57,581 nt of DNA from an uncultured Azospirillum sp. (GTDB lineage: Bacteria; Pseudomonadota; Alphaproteobacteria; Azospirillales; Azospirillaceae), in NCBI RefSeq assembly GCF_946480385.1, contig NZ_CAMLJP010000024.1:1-57581 (forward strand), written 5' to 3'. The notes beneath the pieces were generated by a model. The model did no database searches. It was not told where the DNA came from and worked only from the letters and a program-made list of their open reading frames with translations. Shown piece after piece: positions 1 through 8,227 of this stretch. The first letter of the stretch is position 1. Every line of letters begins with the position of its first letter. Both the position numbers and the translations under genes were made by a program.

Positions 1-2
1 AG

Positions 3-2648
3 ACCACCTGTCCCTATTGCGGGGTCGGGTGCGGGGTGATCGCGACGGTGGCGGCGGACGGAGTGGATGGCGGCGCCGTGACCGTGCGCGGCGATGCCGA
101 CCACCCGGCGAACCGGGGACGGCTCTGCTCCAAGGGATCGGCGCTGGCCGACACGCTGGTGCCGGAGGGGCGGCTGCTCCATCCAGAGATCGGCGGGCAA
201 CGGGTGTCGTGGGACGAGGCGCTGGACGAAGTGGCCCGGCGCTTTTCCGAGACCATCGCCAAGCATGGGCCGGACTCGGTGGCTTTCTACGTCTCGGGCC
301 AGCTGCTGACCGAGGATTATTACGTCGCCAACAAGCTGATGAAGGGCTTCATCGGCTCGGCGAACATCGACACCAACTCGCGGCTGTGCATGGCGTCATC
401 GGTGGTCGGGCACAAGCGCGGACTTGGCGCCGACGCGGTGCCGGGGACCTACGAGGATTTCGAGTGCGCCGATCTGGTGGTGCTGGTGGGGTCGAACCTC
501 GCCTGGTGCCATCCGGTGCTGAACCAGCGGCTGCTCGCCGCGCGGGCGGAACGGGGCACGCGCATCGTCGTGATCGATCCGCGGCGGACCGATTGCGTCG
601 ATGCCGCCGACCGCCATCTGGCGCTGACCGCCGGCACCGACGCGCTGCTGTTCAACGGGCTGCTGGCCTATCTCGACAGCCGTGGGCATCGCGATGCCGG
701 ATACGTGAACGCCCATGCCGAGGGGGTGGAGGAGGCGCTGGCCGCCGCCCGTGCCGATGCGCCGAATGTGGCGACGGTGGCGCGCCGCTGCGGGCTGGAC
801 GAGGCGGAGGTCGCCGCCTTCTATGCCGAGTTCGCGGCGACGGAACGGGTGGTGACGGTCTATTCGCAGGGCGTCAACCAGTCGTCCCAGGGCAGCGACA
901 CCGTCAACACCATCCTGAACGTCCATTTCCTGACTGGGCGCATCGGCCGGCCGGGCTGCGGTCCCTTCTCCGTCACCGGGCAGCCGAACGCCATGGGCGG
1001 GCGCGAGGTCGGCGGGCTGGCGAACCAGCTGGCCGCCCATATGGGCTTTTCGGCGGAAGAGGTCGAGCGGGTCGGCCGCTTCTGGACCGCGCCGCGCATG
1101 GCCGACAGGCCGGGGCTGAAAGCGGTGGACCTGTTCCGCGCCATCAAGACCGGGACGGTCAAGGCGGTGTGGATCATGGCGACCAACCCGGCCGTCAGCA
1201 TGCCCGACGCCGGCCGCGTCCGCCGGGCGCTGGCGAAGTGTGAGACGGTGGTGGTTTCCGACTGCATCCGCGACACCGACACCGGCCGCTTCGCCCATAT
1301 CCGCCTGCCGGCCAAGGGATGGAGCGAGAAGGACGGCACCGTCACCAACTCCGACCGCACCATCTCGCGGCAGCGGGCCTTCAAGGCGGAAGCCGGGGAG
1401 GCGCGGGCCGACTGGTGGATCATGACCCAGGTCGCGCGGCGGATGGGGTTTGGCGATGCCTTTCCGTATGAGACTGCCGCCGCGGTGTTCCGCGAGCATG
1501 CGGCGCTGTCGGATTTCGAGAATGGCGGGACGCGCGCCTTCGACATCGGGGCGCTGAGCGGGCTGGACGATGCCGGGTACGATGCGCTGGCTCCCTTCCC
1601 CTGGCCTTGGCGTGCCGGGGGCGAGCCGCAGAAGCGGCTGTTCGGCGATGGTCGATTCTTCACCGCCGACGGGCGGGCGCGCATGCTGGCGGTCACAGCG
1701 AAGCCGCTGCCGCGCACGGTGCCGGACGGTGCCTTGCTGCTGAACACCGGGCGGCTGCGCGACCAGTGGCACACGATGACCCGCACCGGCCTGTCGGCGC
1801 GGCTGTCGGCCCACGCGCCGGAGCCTCGGCTCGACATCCATCCGGCGGATGCGGCGGCGCGGGGGCTGGTCGATGGCGGAATTGCCCGGATCGCCACGGC
1901 GGCGGGGGAGGCGCTGGCGCGGGTCCGCGTTACCGATGCCCAAACAGAAGGCACCGTCTTCCTGCCGATGCACTGGACCGAGCGCTTCACCGGCGCCTGC
2001 GTCATCGGCCGGCTGATCGACGACGAGGCGGTGGACCCTTTCTCCGGCCAACCCGACCTGAAGCGGATGCCGGCGACGGTGGAGCCCTGGCGGCCGCATT
2101 GGACCGCCTTCCTGCTGACCCGCCGGGCGGTCGAGCCGGCCCATGGCGGCTATTGGGCGCGCCGCGCGGTGGCGAGCGGGCATCTGGTGGAGATGGCAGG
2201 GATCGGGGCGATTCCCGATCTCGCGGCATGGCTGCCCGGTCTCGACCCGGCCGAAGCGGCGGTGGAGTTCCGCGACCACGCGCGCGGCGGCCTGCGGATG
2301 GCGTGGATGGCAGGGGACCGGCTGGAGGCCTGCCTGTTCGTTGCCGCCGACGGGCGTTTGCCGCCGCGCGGCTGGCTCGCCGGGCTGCTGGAGGCCGACG
2401 GGCTGGACGATGGGGCGCGGGCCGGGCTGCTTGCTGGGCGGGCGCCGGGGGCTCAGGCCGATGAGGGGCGGATCGTCTGCGCCTGCTTCAGCGTCGGGAT
2501 CAACCGGCTGGTCGGCGCCATCCGCGACCGGCGGCTGACCAGCGTGGCGGAGATCGGTGCGGCGTTGAAGGCCGGCACGAATTGTGGTTCCTGCGTGCCA
2601 GAACTCAAGGAGGTGCTTCGTCATGCTCATCAGCGCGAAGTGGCGTGA
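3..2648 (+). CDS. nasA: Assimilatory nitrate reductase catalytic subunit, 5' end outside window
   Basis: Cytoplasmic molybdenum enzyme that reduces nitrate to nitrite for nitrogen assimilation. The frame is open from the window edge and begins inside the [4Fe-4S] motif TTCPYCGVGCGV, so only a short N-terminal piece is missing. The fourth cluster Cys is in GRLCSKGS. The body is a full molybdopterin (bis-MGD) oxidoreductase, including the dinucleotide-binding region around residues 580-690. The last ~55 residues form a BFD-like [2Fe-2S] domain (CACFSVG, then TNCGSC), which is typical of NasA-type enzymes and absent from periplasmic NapA. The cobA gene follows directly, as expected when siroheme is needed for the partner nitrite reductase (not in view). 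The family assignment is secure; the electron donor cannot be read from this sequence. Confidence 0.95.
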   Translation, partial: TTCPYCGVGCGVIATVAADGVDGGAVTVRGDADHPANRGRLCSKGSALADTLVPEGRLLHPEIGGQRVSWDEALDEVARRFSETIAKHGPDSVAFYVSGQLLTEDYYVANKLMKGFIGSANIDTNSRLCMASSVVGHKRGLGADAVPGTYEDFECADLVVLVGSNLAWCHPVLNQRLLAARAERGTRIVVIDPRRTDCVDAADRHLALTAGTDALLFNGLLAYLDSRGHRDAGYVNAHAEGVEEALAAARADAPNVATVARRCGLDEAEVAAFYAEFAATERVVTVYSQGVNQSSQGSDTVNTILNVHFLTGRIGRPGCGPFSVTGQPNAMGGREVGGLANQLAAHMGFSAEEVERVGRFWTAPRMADRPGLKAVDLFRAIKTGTVKAVWIMATNPAVSMPDAGRVRRALAKCETVVVSDCIRDTDTGRFAHIRLPAKGWSEKDGTVTNSDRTISRQRAFKAEAGEARADWWIMTQVARRMGFGDAFPYETAAAVFREHAALSDFENGGTRAFDIGALSGLDDAGYDALAPFPWPWRAGGEPQKRLFGDGRFFTADGRARMLAVTAKPLPRTVPDGALLLNTGRLRDQWHTMTRTGLSARLSAHAPEPRLDIHPADAAARGLVDGGIARIATAAGEALARVRVTDAQTEGTVFLPMHWTERFTGACVIGRLIDDEAVDPFSGQPDLKRMPATVEPWRPHWTAFLLTRRAVEPAHGGYWARRAVASGHLVEMAGIGAIPDLAAWLPGLDPAEAAVEFRDHARGGLRMAWMAGDRLEACLFVAADGRLPPRGWLAGLLEADGLDDGARAGLLAGRAPGAQADEGRIVCACFSVGINRLVGAIRDRRLTSVAEIGAALKAGTNCGSCVPELKEVLRHAHQREVA
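2607..2613 (+). promoter_or_regulatory. Strong ribosome binding site inside the nasA 3' end
   Basis: AAGGAGG lies nine bases before the ATG at 2623, inside the last codons of nasA. It is a near-perfect Shine-Dalgarno sequence and favours translation of the next frame (cobA) from 2623, coupled to nasA termination at 2648. Confidence 0.5.
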
Positions 2649-3588
2649 TGGCCTCGCGGCGTTGGCGCGCCTCGCTTTTCTGCGATTTGCGGGTGTTGGC
2701 GGCGGTGCCCCCACCCTGACCCTCCCCCGCTTCGCAGGGGAGGGGACAAGTGCTTGTTCTGGAGAGTGGCGGCAGTCCCTCCCCCGCCCAGCGGGGGAGG
2801 ATAGGTGGGGGCAAGTGACCCTCGTCGGCGCCGGTCCCGGCGACCCCGACCTGCTCACCGTCGCCGCCGTCAAGGCGCTGGCAGCGGCCGAGGTCGTGCT
2901 CTACGACGCGCTGGTCGGCGACGGCATCCTCGACCTCGCCCATCCTGGGGCGGAGCGCATCTGCGTCGGCAAGCGGTCTGGCCGGCATTCGCTGCCGCAG
3001 GGGGAGATCAACGCGCTGATCGCCTTCCATGCCCGGCGGGCCAAGCGCGTCGTCCGCCTGAAGGGCGGCGATCCGATGGTGTTCGGCCGGGCCGGCGAGG
3101 AGATCGAGCATCTCGACAGCCTCGGCATTCCGGTGCGCGTCATCCCCGGCATCACCGCGGCGCTCGGCTGTGCCGCCTCGACGGGACTTTCCTTGACCAA
3201 GCGCGGGGTGTCGCGCGCCGTCACCTTCGTCACCGCCCATGGCCGCGACGGCGAGCGGTTCGAGCCCGACTGGGCGCGGCTGGCCGATCCGCAGGGCACG
3301 CTGGCGATCTATATGGGCCGCGAGCAGGCCCGCACCGTCGGGCAGGGGCTGACCGAGGCCGGGCTGTCCAGCGACACGCCGGTGCTGGCGGTGGAAAACG
3401 GCTGCCGCCCCGACGAGCGCCGTTACTGGACGACGCTCGGCGCGATGGCCGAGCAGGGGGTGGCCGCCGGCAAGGGACCGACCCTGCTGCTGGTCGGGGA
3501 GGCGCTACGCCCGCGTAATGTTGGGACGGCGGACTCCGTTGATCTCCGCGCGTTTGGCGACCTCGCTCAGCGGTTCGATCACGACTGA
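2623..3588 (+). CDS. cobA: Uroporphyrinogen-III C-methyltransferase (SUMT)
   Basis: SAM-dependent enzyme that doubly methylates uroporphyrinogen III to precorrin-2, the first step towards siroheme, the cofactor of assimilatory nitrite and sulfite reductases. The core starts at TLVGAGPGDPDLLT and contains LKGGDPMVFGRAGEE and PVRVIPGITAA, all hallmark SUMT motifs. The start is uncertain. ATG 2623 has an excellent ribosome binding site but gives 321 residues with a ~64-residue leader translated largely from the hairpin repeat at 2707-2812. GTG 2815 gives 257 residues, the normal family size. The C-terminal ~26 residues run antisense to the end of the NlpC/P60 gene and look non-conserved. nasA upstream supports a siroheme role. 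Function is secure, boundaries are not. Confidence 0.88.
   Translation: MLISAKWRDGLAALARLAFLRFAGVGGGAPTLTLPRFAGEGTSACSGEWRQSLPRPAGEDRWGQVTLVGAGPGDPDLLTVAAVKALAAAEVVLYDALVGDGILDLAHPGAERICVGKRSGRHSLPQGEINALIAFHARRAKRVVRLKGGDPMVFGRAGEEIEHLDSLGIPVRVIPGITAALGCAASTGLSLTKRGVSRAVTFVTAHGRDGERFEPDWARLADPQGTLAIYMGREQARTVGQGLTEAGLSSDTPVLAVENGCRPDERRYWTTLGAMAEQGVAAGKGPTLLLVGEALRPRNVGTADSVDLRAFGDLAQRFDHD
2707..2812. repeat. Nested palindromic intergenic repeat (MITE-like) before the cobA core
   Basis: About 106 bp with nested inverted arms. The outer arms are GCCCCCACC (2707-2715) and GGTGGGGGC (2804-2812). The inner arms are CCTCCCCCGC (2721-2730) and GCGGGGGAGG (2791-2800). The right half is itself a perfect hairpin, a 10-bp stem with a 3-base loop (2778-2800). 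It ends two bases before GTG 2815 of cobA. The style matches the GC-rich dispersed repeats common between genes in Azospirillum and relatives. It is open in the cobA frame, so it would be translated if 2623 is the start. Confidence 0.7.
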
Positions 3589-4356
3589 CATGGTGAAGAC
3601 GGTGGCGTGCAGCAGGTTCGTCCCGTCCACCATCAGCCCAACATGGCCGGGGAAGAAAACGATGTCGCCGCGCCGGTACTCCACGTCACGGCCATCGTCG
3701 GAGAGCCATTCCCCCAGCCGCTCGTCCTTGCGCTGCATGCCACTGCTGTGGTGGGAGACGACGCCCGCCGCCGCCATGGCGGTCAGCACCAGCCCCGAAC
3801 AGTCGATGCCGAAGCTGCTGCGCCCGCCCCAGACATAAGGCGTCTCCAAAAAGCGCAGGGCGGTGGCGATGTGGTCGGTCGCGGGTGCCGCATCCACCGG
3901 CGCCAGCCATCCTGCGAACAGCCAAAGCCCATCGTCGGTGCCGACCCAGCCATTCTCGGCCCGGCCGTCCAGCGTCACCAGCGACCCGAAGCTGAGCGTC
4001 GCCACCGGCGGCGCCCGGTGCGTCGGCCCAGGATGCAGGTCCGCGCGCAGGGCCCGCACGCGGTGGGTGGGGGCGACCTGCTCCCGATGCGCAATTCCCG
4101 GCGGCAGCCAGCCGACATGGCCGTCGAAGGCATTCTCAGCCCGCAGCCAGCCCTCCCGCTCCTCCAGAATGCGGAAATGCTCGCCACGGATCATCTCGCT
4201 GGTCTGGGGGACGCCCTGTTGCGGCTCCTCCAGCAGGACGGCGTGCGGGGCGGTCAGTTGGCGCGTGGTCATGGGTGCGGGCCGGGCTTGGTGAAAACCG
4301 GCTGCGACGATAGCGCCGGTGCCGATGCCGCGCGAGGGATAAAGCGCATCCGTCAT
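3505..4356 (-). CDS. NlpC/P60 family peptidoglycan hydrolase with bacterial SH3 regions
   Basis: Predicted cell-wall cysteine peptidase of the NlpC/P60 family, which cleaves peptide stems (typically D-gamma-glutamyl-diaminopimelate bonds). Two SH3-like regions occupy about residues 30-155 (EGWLRAENAFDGHVGWLP, then NGWVGTDDGLWLFAGWL). The catalytic domain runs from about 160 to 275 with Cys186 in GIDCSGL, His238 in FPGHVGLM and His250 in NLLHA, a complete catalytic set. No obvious signal peptide is seen with the first start. A second ATG at 4272 (residue 29) would place the SH3 region at the N-terminus. The 3' end overlaps cobA tail to tail by 84 bp. Confidence 0.88.
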   Translation of the reverse strand: MTDALYPSRGIGTGAIVAAGFHQARPAPMTTRQLTAPHAVLLEEPQQGVPQTSEMIRGEHFRILEEREGWLRAENAFDGHVGWLPPGIAHREQVAPTHRVRALRADLHPGPTHRAPPVATLSFGSLVTLDGRAENGWVGTDDGLWLFAGWLAPVDAAPATDHIATALRFLETPYVWGGRSSFGIDCSGLVLTAMAAAGVVSHHSSGMQRKDERLGEWLSDDGRDVEYRRGDIVFFPGHVGLMVDGTNLLHATVFTMSVVIEPLSEVAKRAEINGVRRPNITRA

Positions 4357-4498
4357 TTCAACGGCACTTCCGTCATTCCGCCGGAAATCTCCTGCCTCCC
4401 CGGCGCATTGCCCGGTTCAACCCGCCCCCAACCGCCGACACCTTTTGTGTGCGAGCCAAATCGCCAACACAGACGGCTGAAACAGAGGAGCGGGAGAG

Positions 4499-5578
4499 AT
4501 GGCAACGATGAAGGTTCTGGTTCTGGGTGCCGGCAAGATCGGGTCGATGATCGGCACGCTGCTGTCCGAGACCAATGATTTCGCCGTCACCATCGGCGAC
4601 CGGGACGACGCGCTTCTCCACCGCGCCGAAAAGGCCGGGCTGCGGGTGACGCGCGTCGATGTGGAGGATCCGGCGTCTCTGCGCGCCGCCATGGCCGGCC
4701 AGCATGCGGTGCTGAGCGCCTGCCCCTTCACCCTGACCCCGGCCATCGCCACCGCCGCTGTCGCGGCCGGCGCCCATTACCTGGACCTGACCGAGGATGT
4801 CGCCGCCACCCGCAAGGTGAAGTCGCTGGCGGAAACCGCCAACAGCGCGCTGATCCCGCAATGCGGTCTGGCGCCGGGCTTCATCTCAATCGTCGGCCAT
4901 GACCTCGCCCGCCGCTTCGACGAGCTGCACAACCTGCATCTGCGCGTCGGCGCCCTGCCGCAGTATCCGACCAACGCCCTGAAGTACAATCTGACCTGGA
5001 GCACCGACGGGCTCATCAACGAATACTGCAACCCGTGCGAGGCCATCGTCGACGGCCGCCCGCACGAAGTGATGCCGCTGGAGGGTGACGAGCGCTTTGC
5101 GCTGGACGGCGTCGATTACGAGGCGTTCAACACCTCGGGCGGGCTGGGCTCCTTGTGCGAGACGCTGGCCGGCAAGGTGCGGAACCTCGATTACAAGACC
5201 GTGCGCTATCCCGGCCACCGCGACATCGTCCGCCTGCTGATCCGCGACCTGCGGCTGGGCGAGCGGCGCCACCTGCTGAAGGACGTGCTGGAGACGGCGG
5301 TGCCGTTGACGCTGCAGGACGTGGTTCTGGTGCTGGCGACCGCCACCGGCGTGCAGGAGGGTGAACTGCGGCAGGAGACCTTCGCCACCAAGATCTACAG
5401 CAAGCAGATCGCCGGCCGCACCTGGAGCGCCATCCAGGTCACCACCGCAGCCGGCATCTGCGCCGTGCTGGACCTGCTGCGCGAGGGTTCCATCCCGCAG
5501 GCCGGCTTCATCCGGCAGGAGCAGGTGCCGCTGGACGCCTTCCTGAACAACCGCTTCGGGCGGCACTACAAGGGCTGA
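4499..5578 (+). CDS. Saccharopine dehydrogenase family NAD(P)-dependent oxidoreductase
   Basis: The N-terminal Rossmann fold with VLGAGKIGSMIG (residues ~6-17) and the overall layout match the saccharopine dehydrogenase/LYS9 family, which includes lysine 6-dehydrogenase and carboxynorspermidine synthase relatives. Length is 359 residues. A strong ribosome binding site (GAGGAGCGGGAG) lies just before ATG 4499. Lone gene, convergent with the K+ channel gene; the two stops overlap by 13 bp. The substrate cannot be fixed from sequence. Lysine or a related amino-acid catabolic step is plausible by family. Confidence 0.85.
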   Translation: MATMKVLVLGAGKIGSMIGTLLSETNDFAVTIGDRDDALLHRAEKAGLRVTRVDVEDPASLRAAMAGQHAVLSACPFTLTPAIATAAVAAGAHYLDLTEDVAATRKVKSLAETANSALIPQCGLAPGFISIVGHDLARRFDELHNLHLRVGALPQYPTNALKYNLTWSTDGLINEYCNPCEAIVDGRPHEVMPLEGDERFALDGVDYEAFNTSGGLGSLCETLAGKVRNLDYKTVRYPGHRDIVRLLIRDLRLGERRHLLKDVLETAVPLTLQDVVLVLATATGVQEGELRQETFATKIYSKQIAGRTWSAIQVTTAAGICAVLDLLREGSIPQAGFIRQEQVPLDAFLNNRFGRHYKG

Positions 5579-6630
5579 CCCCTGTCGCCCGGCGGGCTGA
5601 TGATCAGCAGCGTGTCCTGGGACTGGATGATGTGGCGGTTGCGTTCGGTGAAGGGGATGTCGCGTCCGTGGCTGTGGATCTGCACCACCATGCCGCCGGT
5701 GACCTCCGCCATCGTCAGCCCGACCTCGTCCGGCTCCGCCCGCCGCTCGCTGAGCACCATCTGCCCGCCGGTCGACATCAGGTCGCACAGGAAGGGGGTG
5801 GCGTGGCGCGTCTCCACCGCGTCGGCCATCAGATAGCCGCCGATCTTGGGCGGCGACACCACCAGATCGGCGCCGCTGAGGTTGGCGAGCTTGATGTTCT
5901 CCTCCTGCTTGATGTTCGCCACGATCTTGGTGTCGGCGGACAGGTGGCGCACGGTCAGGATGACCAGGATGGTGGTGTCGTCGCGCCCGGTGCTGACGAT
6001 CACCGCCTTGGCATTGCCGACGCAGGCGTTGGTCAGCGTTTCCTCACTGGTGGCGTCGCCGAGCAGGCCGATGAAGCCGGCTTCGGCCGCCAGCTGGATG
6101 CGATCCTCCGATTCGTCGATGACGACGATGTGGTCGGCGGGGTGGCCCTTCGCGACCGTCTCCTGCGCGGCGATGAACCCGCTGTGCCCGAAGCCGCACA
6201 GCACGATGTGCCCCTGCAACTGCTTCTGAATGCGGCTCAATCGGAATTCCTCCACGATCCTCTGCACCACCAGTTCGTACGCGGTGCCGAGAAAGATGAA
6301 CCAGATGAAGATGCGGATCGGCGTGACCGCGAAGGCGTCGATCAGGCGGGCGGTGTGGCTGACCGGCACGATGTCGCCATAGCCGACGGTGGTCACCGTG
6401 ATCATGGCGAAGTAGAGAATATCGGGAAAGCTGATGTGGCCGTCGATCTGGTCCTTCAGCCCGTCGCGGTCGAACCAGAACACCGCGATGACCAGCGCGA
6501 TCAGGACGGCGACGATGCCGATGCGCAGCAGCAGCGTCTTTTCCGGCGACAGGCCGGAGCGGACATGCAACAGCCGCCCCTTCTTCAGGGACGGCTTGCC
6601 TCGTCTTCTGTCCTGTATTCGCCGCTCCAC
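5566..6630 (-). CDS. Two-TM potassium channel with RCK/TrkA-N domain
   Basis: Inner-membrane K+ channel subunit. TM1 is at about residues 33-53, the pore helix and selectivity filter TTVGYGD at 80-86, TM2 at about 98-120, and a cytoplasmic RCK/TrkA-N Rossmann domain starts at HIVLCGFGHSG (141-151). A second regulatory (TrkA-C-like) region covers about 270-350. This is the MthK-like two-helix architecture. RCK domains gate such channels by nucleotide or ion binding. The basic N-terminus (residues 1-25) is cytoplasmic. Together with TrkH/TrkA further on (35.9-38.9 kb), the window carries both a K+ channel and a K+ uptake system. Confidence 0.9.
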   Translation of the reverse strand: MERRIQDRRRGKPSLKKGRLLHVRSGLSPEKTLLLRIGIVAVLIALVIAVFWFDRDGLKDQIDGHISFPDILYFAMITVTTVGYGDIVPVSHTARLIDAFAVTPIRIFIWFIFLGTAYELVVQRIVEEFRLSRIQKQLQGHIVLCGFGHSGFIAAQETVAKGHPADHIVVIDESEDRIQLAAEAGFIGLLGDATSEETLTNACVGNAKAVIVSTGRDDTTILVILTVRHLSADTKIVANIKQEENIKLANLSGADLVVSPPKIGGYLMADAVETRHATPFLCDLMSTGGQMVLSERRAEPDEVGLTMAEVTGGMVVQIHSHGRDIPFTERNRHIIQSQDTLLIISPPGDRGQPL

Positions 6631-6720
6631 CGGGTCCTGTTTCCGCTGTTCGTCCGTTCGGGCTTTCTGCCCGATAGTCTGAACGCGCGAGACCGCGATC
6701 CGGGCGCGGCGCCACCGTCT

Positions 6721-8127
6721 TTAAAATTTGAAAACCGCCTCCATGCCGGCGAAGTGGATGGTCTTGGCCGGGCCGCTGTCCTTCAGGAAGGGGCCGGGGC
6801 GGAACAGCGAATAGGAGACCAGCCCCTCGAAGGAACGGCCGGAGCTGTAGGACAGCACCAGTTCGCCCTGGGTGCCGACATAGCGTGCCCGTGACGTGCC
6901 GCCGGAGCGCAGCAGGCCGCCGGTCAGGTCGTAGACCCCATCGTCCAGGCTCTCGCGCCAATAGGCGATGGCGGAGGCGGACAGGCTGAACGCGTCGGTC
7001 AGGGCGAGGTCGAGCGTCGGGTGCAGGTTCATCAGATTGTAGGGGCCGATCGGCGTCAGCTCGCCGAAGTATTTGGCGCGCGGGAACAGCGGATTGAAGG
7101 TCTCCAGCCGGTCGTCGCGCGGGTTGCCGTCGCCGCTGGCGATGTTGGCCTTCAGGCTGAGGCGCGGTTGCAGCGGCAGCGTGGTGAAGCGATAGCCGCT
7201 GTTGGTGGCGAGAGACCATGCCCGGATCGATCCCCCGCCGAAGCGGCCGAACTGGCCCATCGCCTCCCAGTTCCAGTCCCAGCCGGCGGCCTTGCCGAAG
7301 CTGCGCAGGCCGATGGTGTGGCGTAGTTCGCGCCCGACGCCGGAGTCGAAGCCGGTGCGGCGGTTGCGGTAGCCGATGTAGTAGGCATCAAGCCCGGCGC
7401 TGTCGGTCCAGCCGAGATCGAGCGGTCGTGTGGCGTAGAGCGCCCAGGCGGTGCGTTTGGCATCGCGGCCGTCGTCAAACAGATCCTGCGTCGGCTGGAC
7501 CGGACCGCCGAGGAAGGCGTCGATGCGCCAGGGACCGGCACTGACGATCCCCTTCACCGCGTCGAAAGAGCGCGGGACGTTGGCGCCGTAGCGTAGCGAG
7601 ATCAGCCGCTCTGATCCATAGGCCAGCATCTGGCGGCCGACGCGCAGCGTGCCCTGGGCGTCGCCCAGCGGAGCGTTCAGGTCGGCGAAGCCCTGCATCA
7701 GGTCGATGCGGTCGGCGTCGGGCGGGGCGAGCGGGTCCAGCTTGCCCGCCGTGCCGGCCATGACGAGCTGCCCGAACAGGCGGAGGCTCTGCCCGACGCG
7801 CAGGTCGGCATAGGGCAGGGCGCGCCACAGCCCGTAGGCGTCGTTGCGCGGCTCGTCCTGTCCCCAGCCGCTGTTGCGGATCGCCTCGCCGCGCAGACGA
7901 AGCTCCAGCCCGGTGGAGAGCGAGGCGGTGCCGTCGCTGGTGACCGGCATCGCCTTGAACCGCTCCCAGAAGGCGCCGGAGCGGGCCTGGGGCGAGAGCA
8001 GATAGCGGTAATCCTCGTCAAAGCGGGTGTTGGTCAGCGGCGGCGGTGGATTTGTCGATTGGGCCGCATGGGCCGAACCGATCCACAGCAAAAGGGCGAC
8101 CGCCGCCGCGCGAAGGCGGGCCGGCAT
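6721..8127 (-). CDS. Outer-membrane beta-barrel porin, alginate-export (AlgE-like) family
   Basis: 468-residue precursor. The signal peptide covers residues 1-21, ending SAHA|AQ, with a hydrophobic core VALLLWIG. The mature part has alternating beta-strand patterns (RLRGEAIRNSGWG, TLRVGRQMLAYGSERLISLR) and ends in a terminal Phe (AVFKF), the usual outer-membrane sorting signal. Similarity of pattern is to the alginate-export/PF13372 barrel family, whose members are often generic porins rather than true alginate exporters. No alginate synthesis genes are in view. It lies downstream of the glycosidase operon in the same orientation, 100 bp away, so it could be the outlet for its product, but that is inference. 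Confidence 0.8.
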   Translation of the reverse strand: MPARLRAAAVALLLWIGSAHAAQSTNPPPPLTNTRFDEDYRYLLSPQARSGAFWERFKAMPVTSDGTASLSTGLELRLRGEAIRNSGWGQDEPRNDAYGLWRALPYADLRVGQSLRLFGQLVMAGTAGKLDPLAPPDADRIDLMQGFADLNAPLGDAQGTLRVGRQMLAYGSERLISLRYGANVPRSFDAVKGIVSAGPWRIDAFLGGPVQPTQDLFDDGRDAKRTAWALYATRPLDLGWTDSAGLDAYYIGYRNRRTGFDSGVGRELRHTIGLRSFGKAAGWDWNWEAMGQFGRFGGGSIRAWSLATNSGYRFTTLPLQPRLSLKANIASGDGNPRDDRLETFNPLFPRAKYFGELTPIGPYNLMNLHPTLDLALTDAFSLSASAIAYWRESLDDGVYDLTGGLLRSGGTSRARYVGTQGELVLSYSSGRSFEGLVSYSLFRPGPFLKDSGPAKTIHFAGMEAVFKF

Positions 8128-8198
8128 GGGGCATCTCCGTGATGGCGCTGGACTGCACCGATCCTAGGGAGATGCCCGGCCGGGTGATTGCTCCTTCC

Positions 8199-8217
8199 GA
8201 ACCGCTTTTGCCGGTTC
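8199..8217 (-). terminator. Possible terminator after the glycosidase gene
   Basis: Inverted repeat GAACCG (8199-8204) and CGGTTC (8212-8217) with a 7-base loop, 11 bases downstream of the stop of the leftward glycosidase gene. Short stem and no clear U tract, so weak. Confidence 0.35.
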
Positions 8218-8227
8218 TGCGCGCCCC

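Noticed and set aside
396..2873. An 825-codon minus-strand open frame opposite nasA.
   Set aside because: nasA has complete cofactor motifs in the other strand; this frame is shadow.
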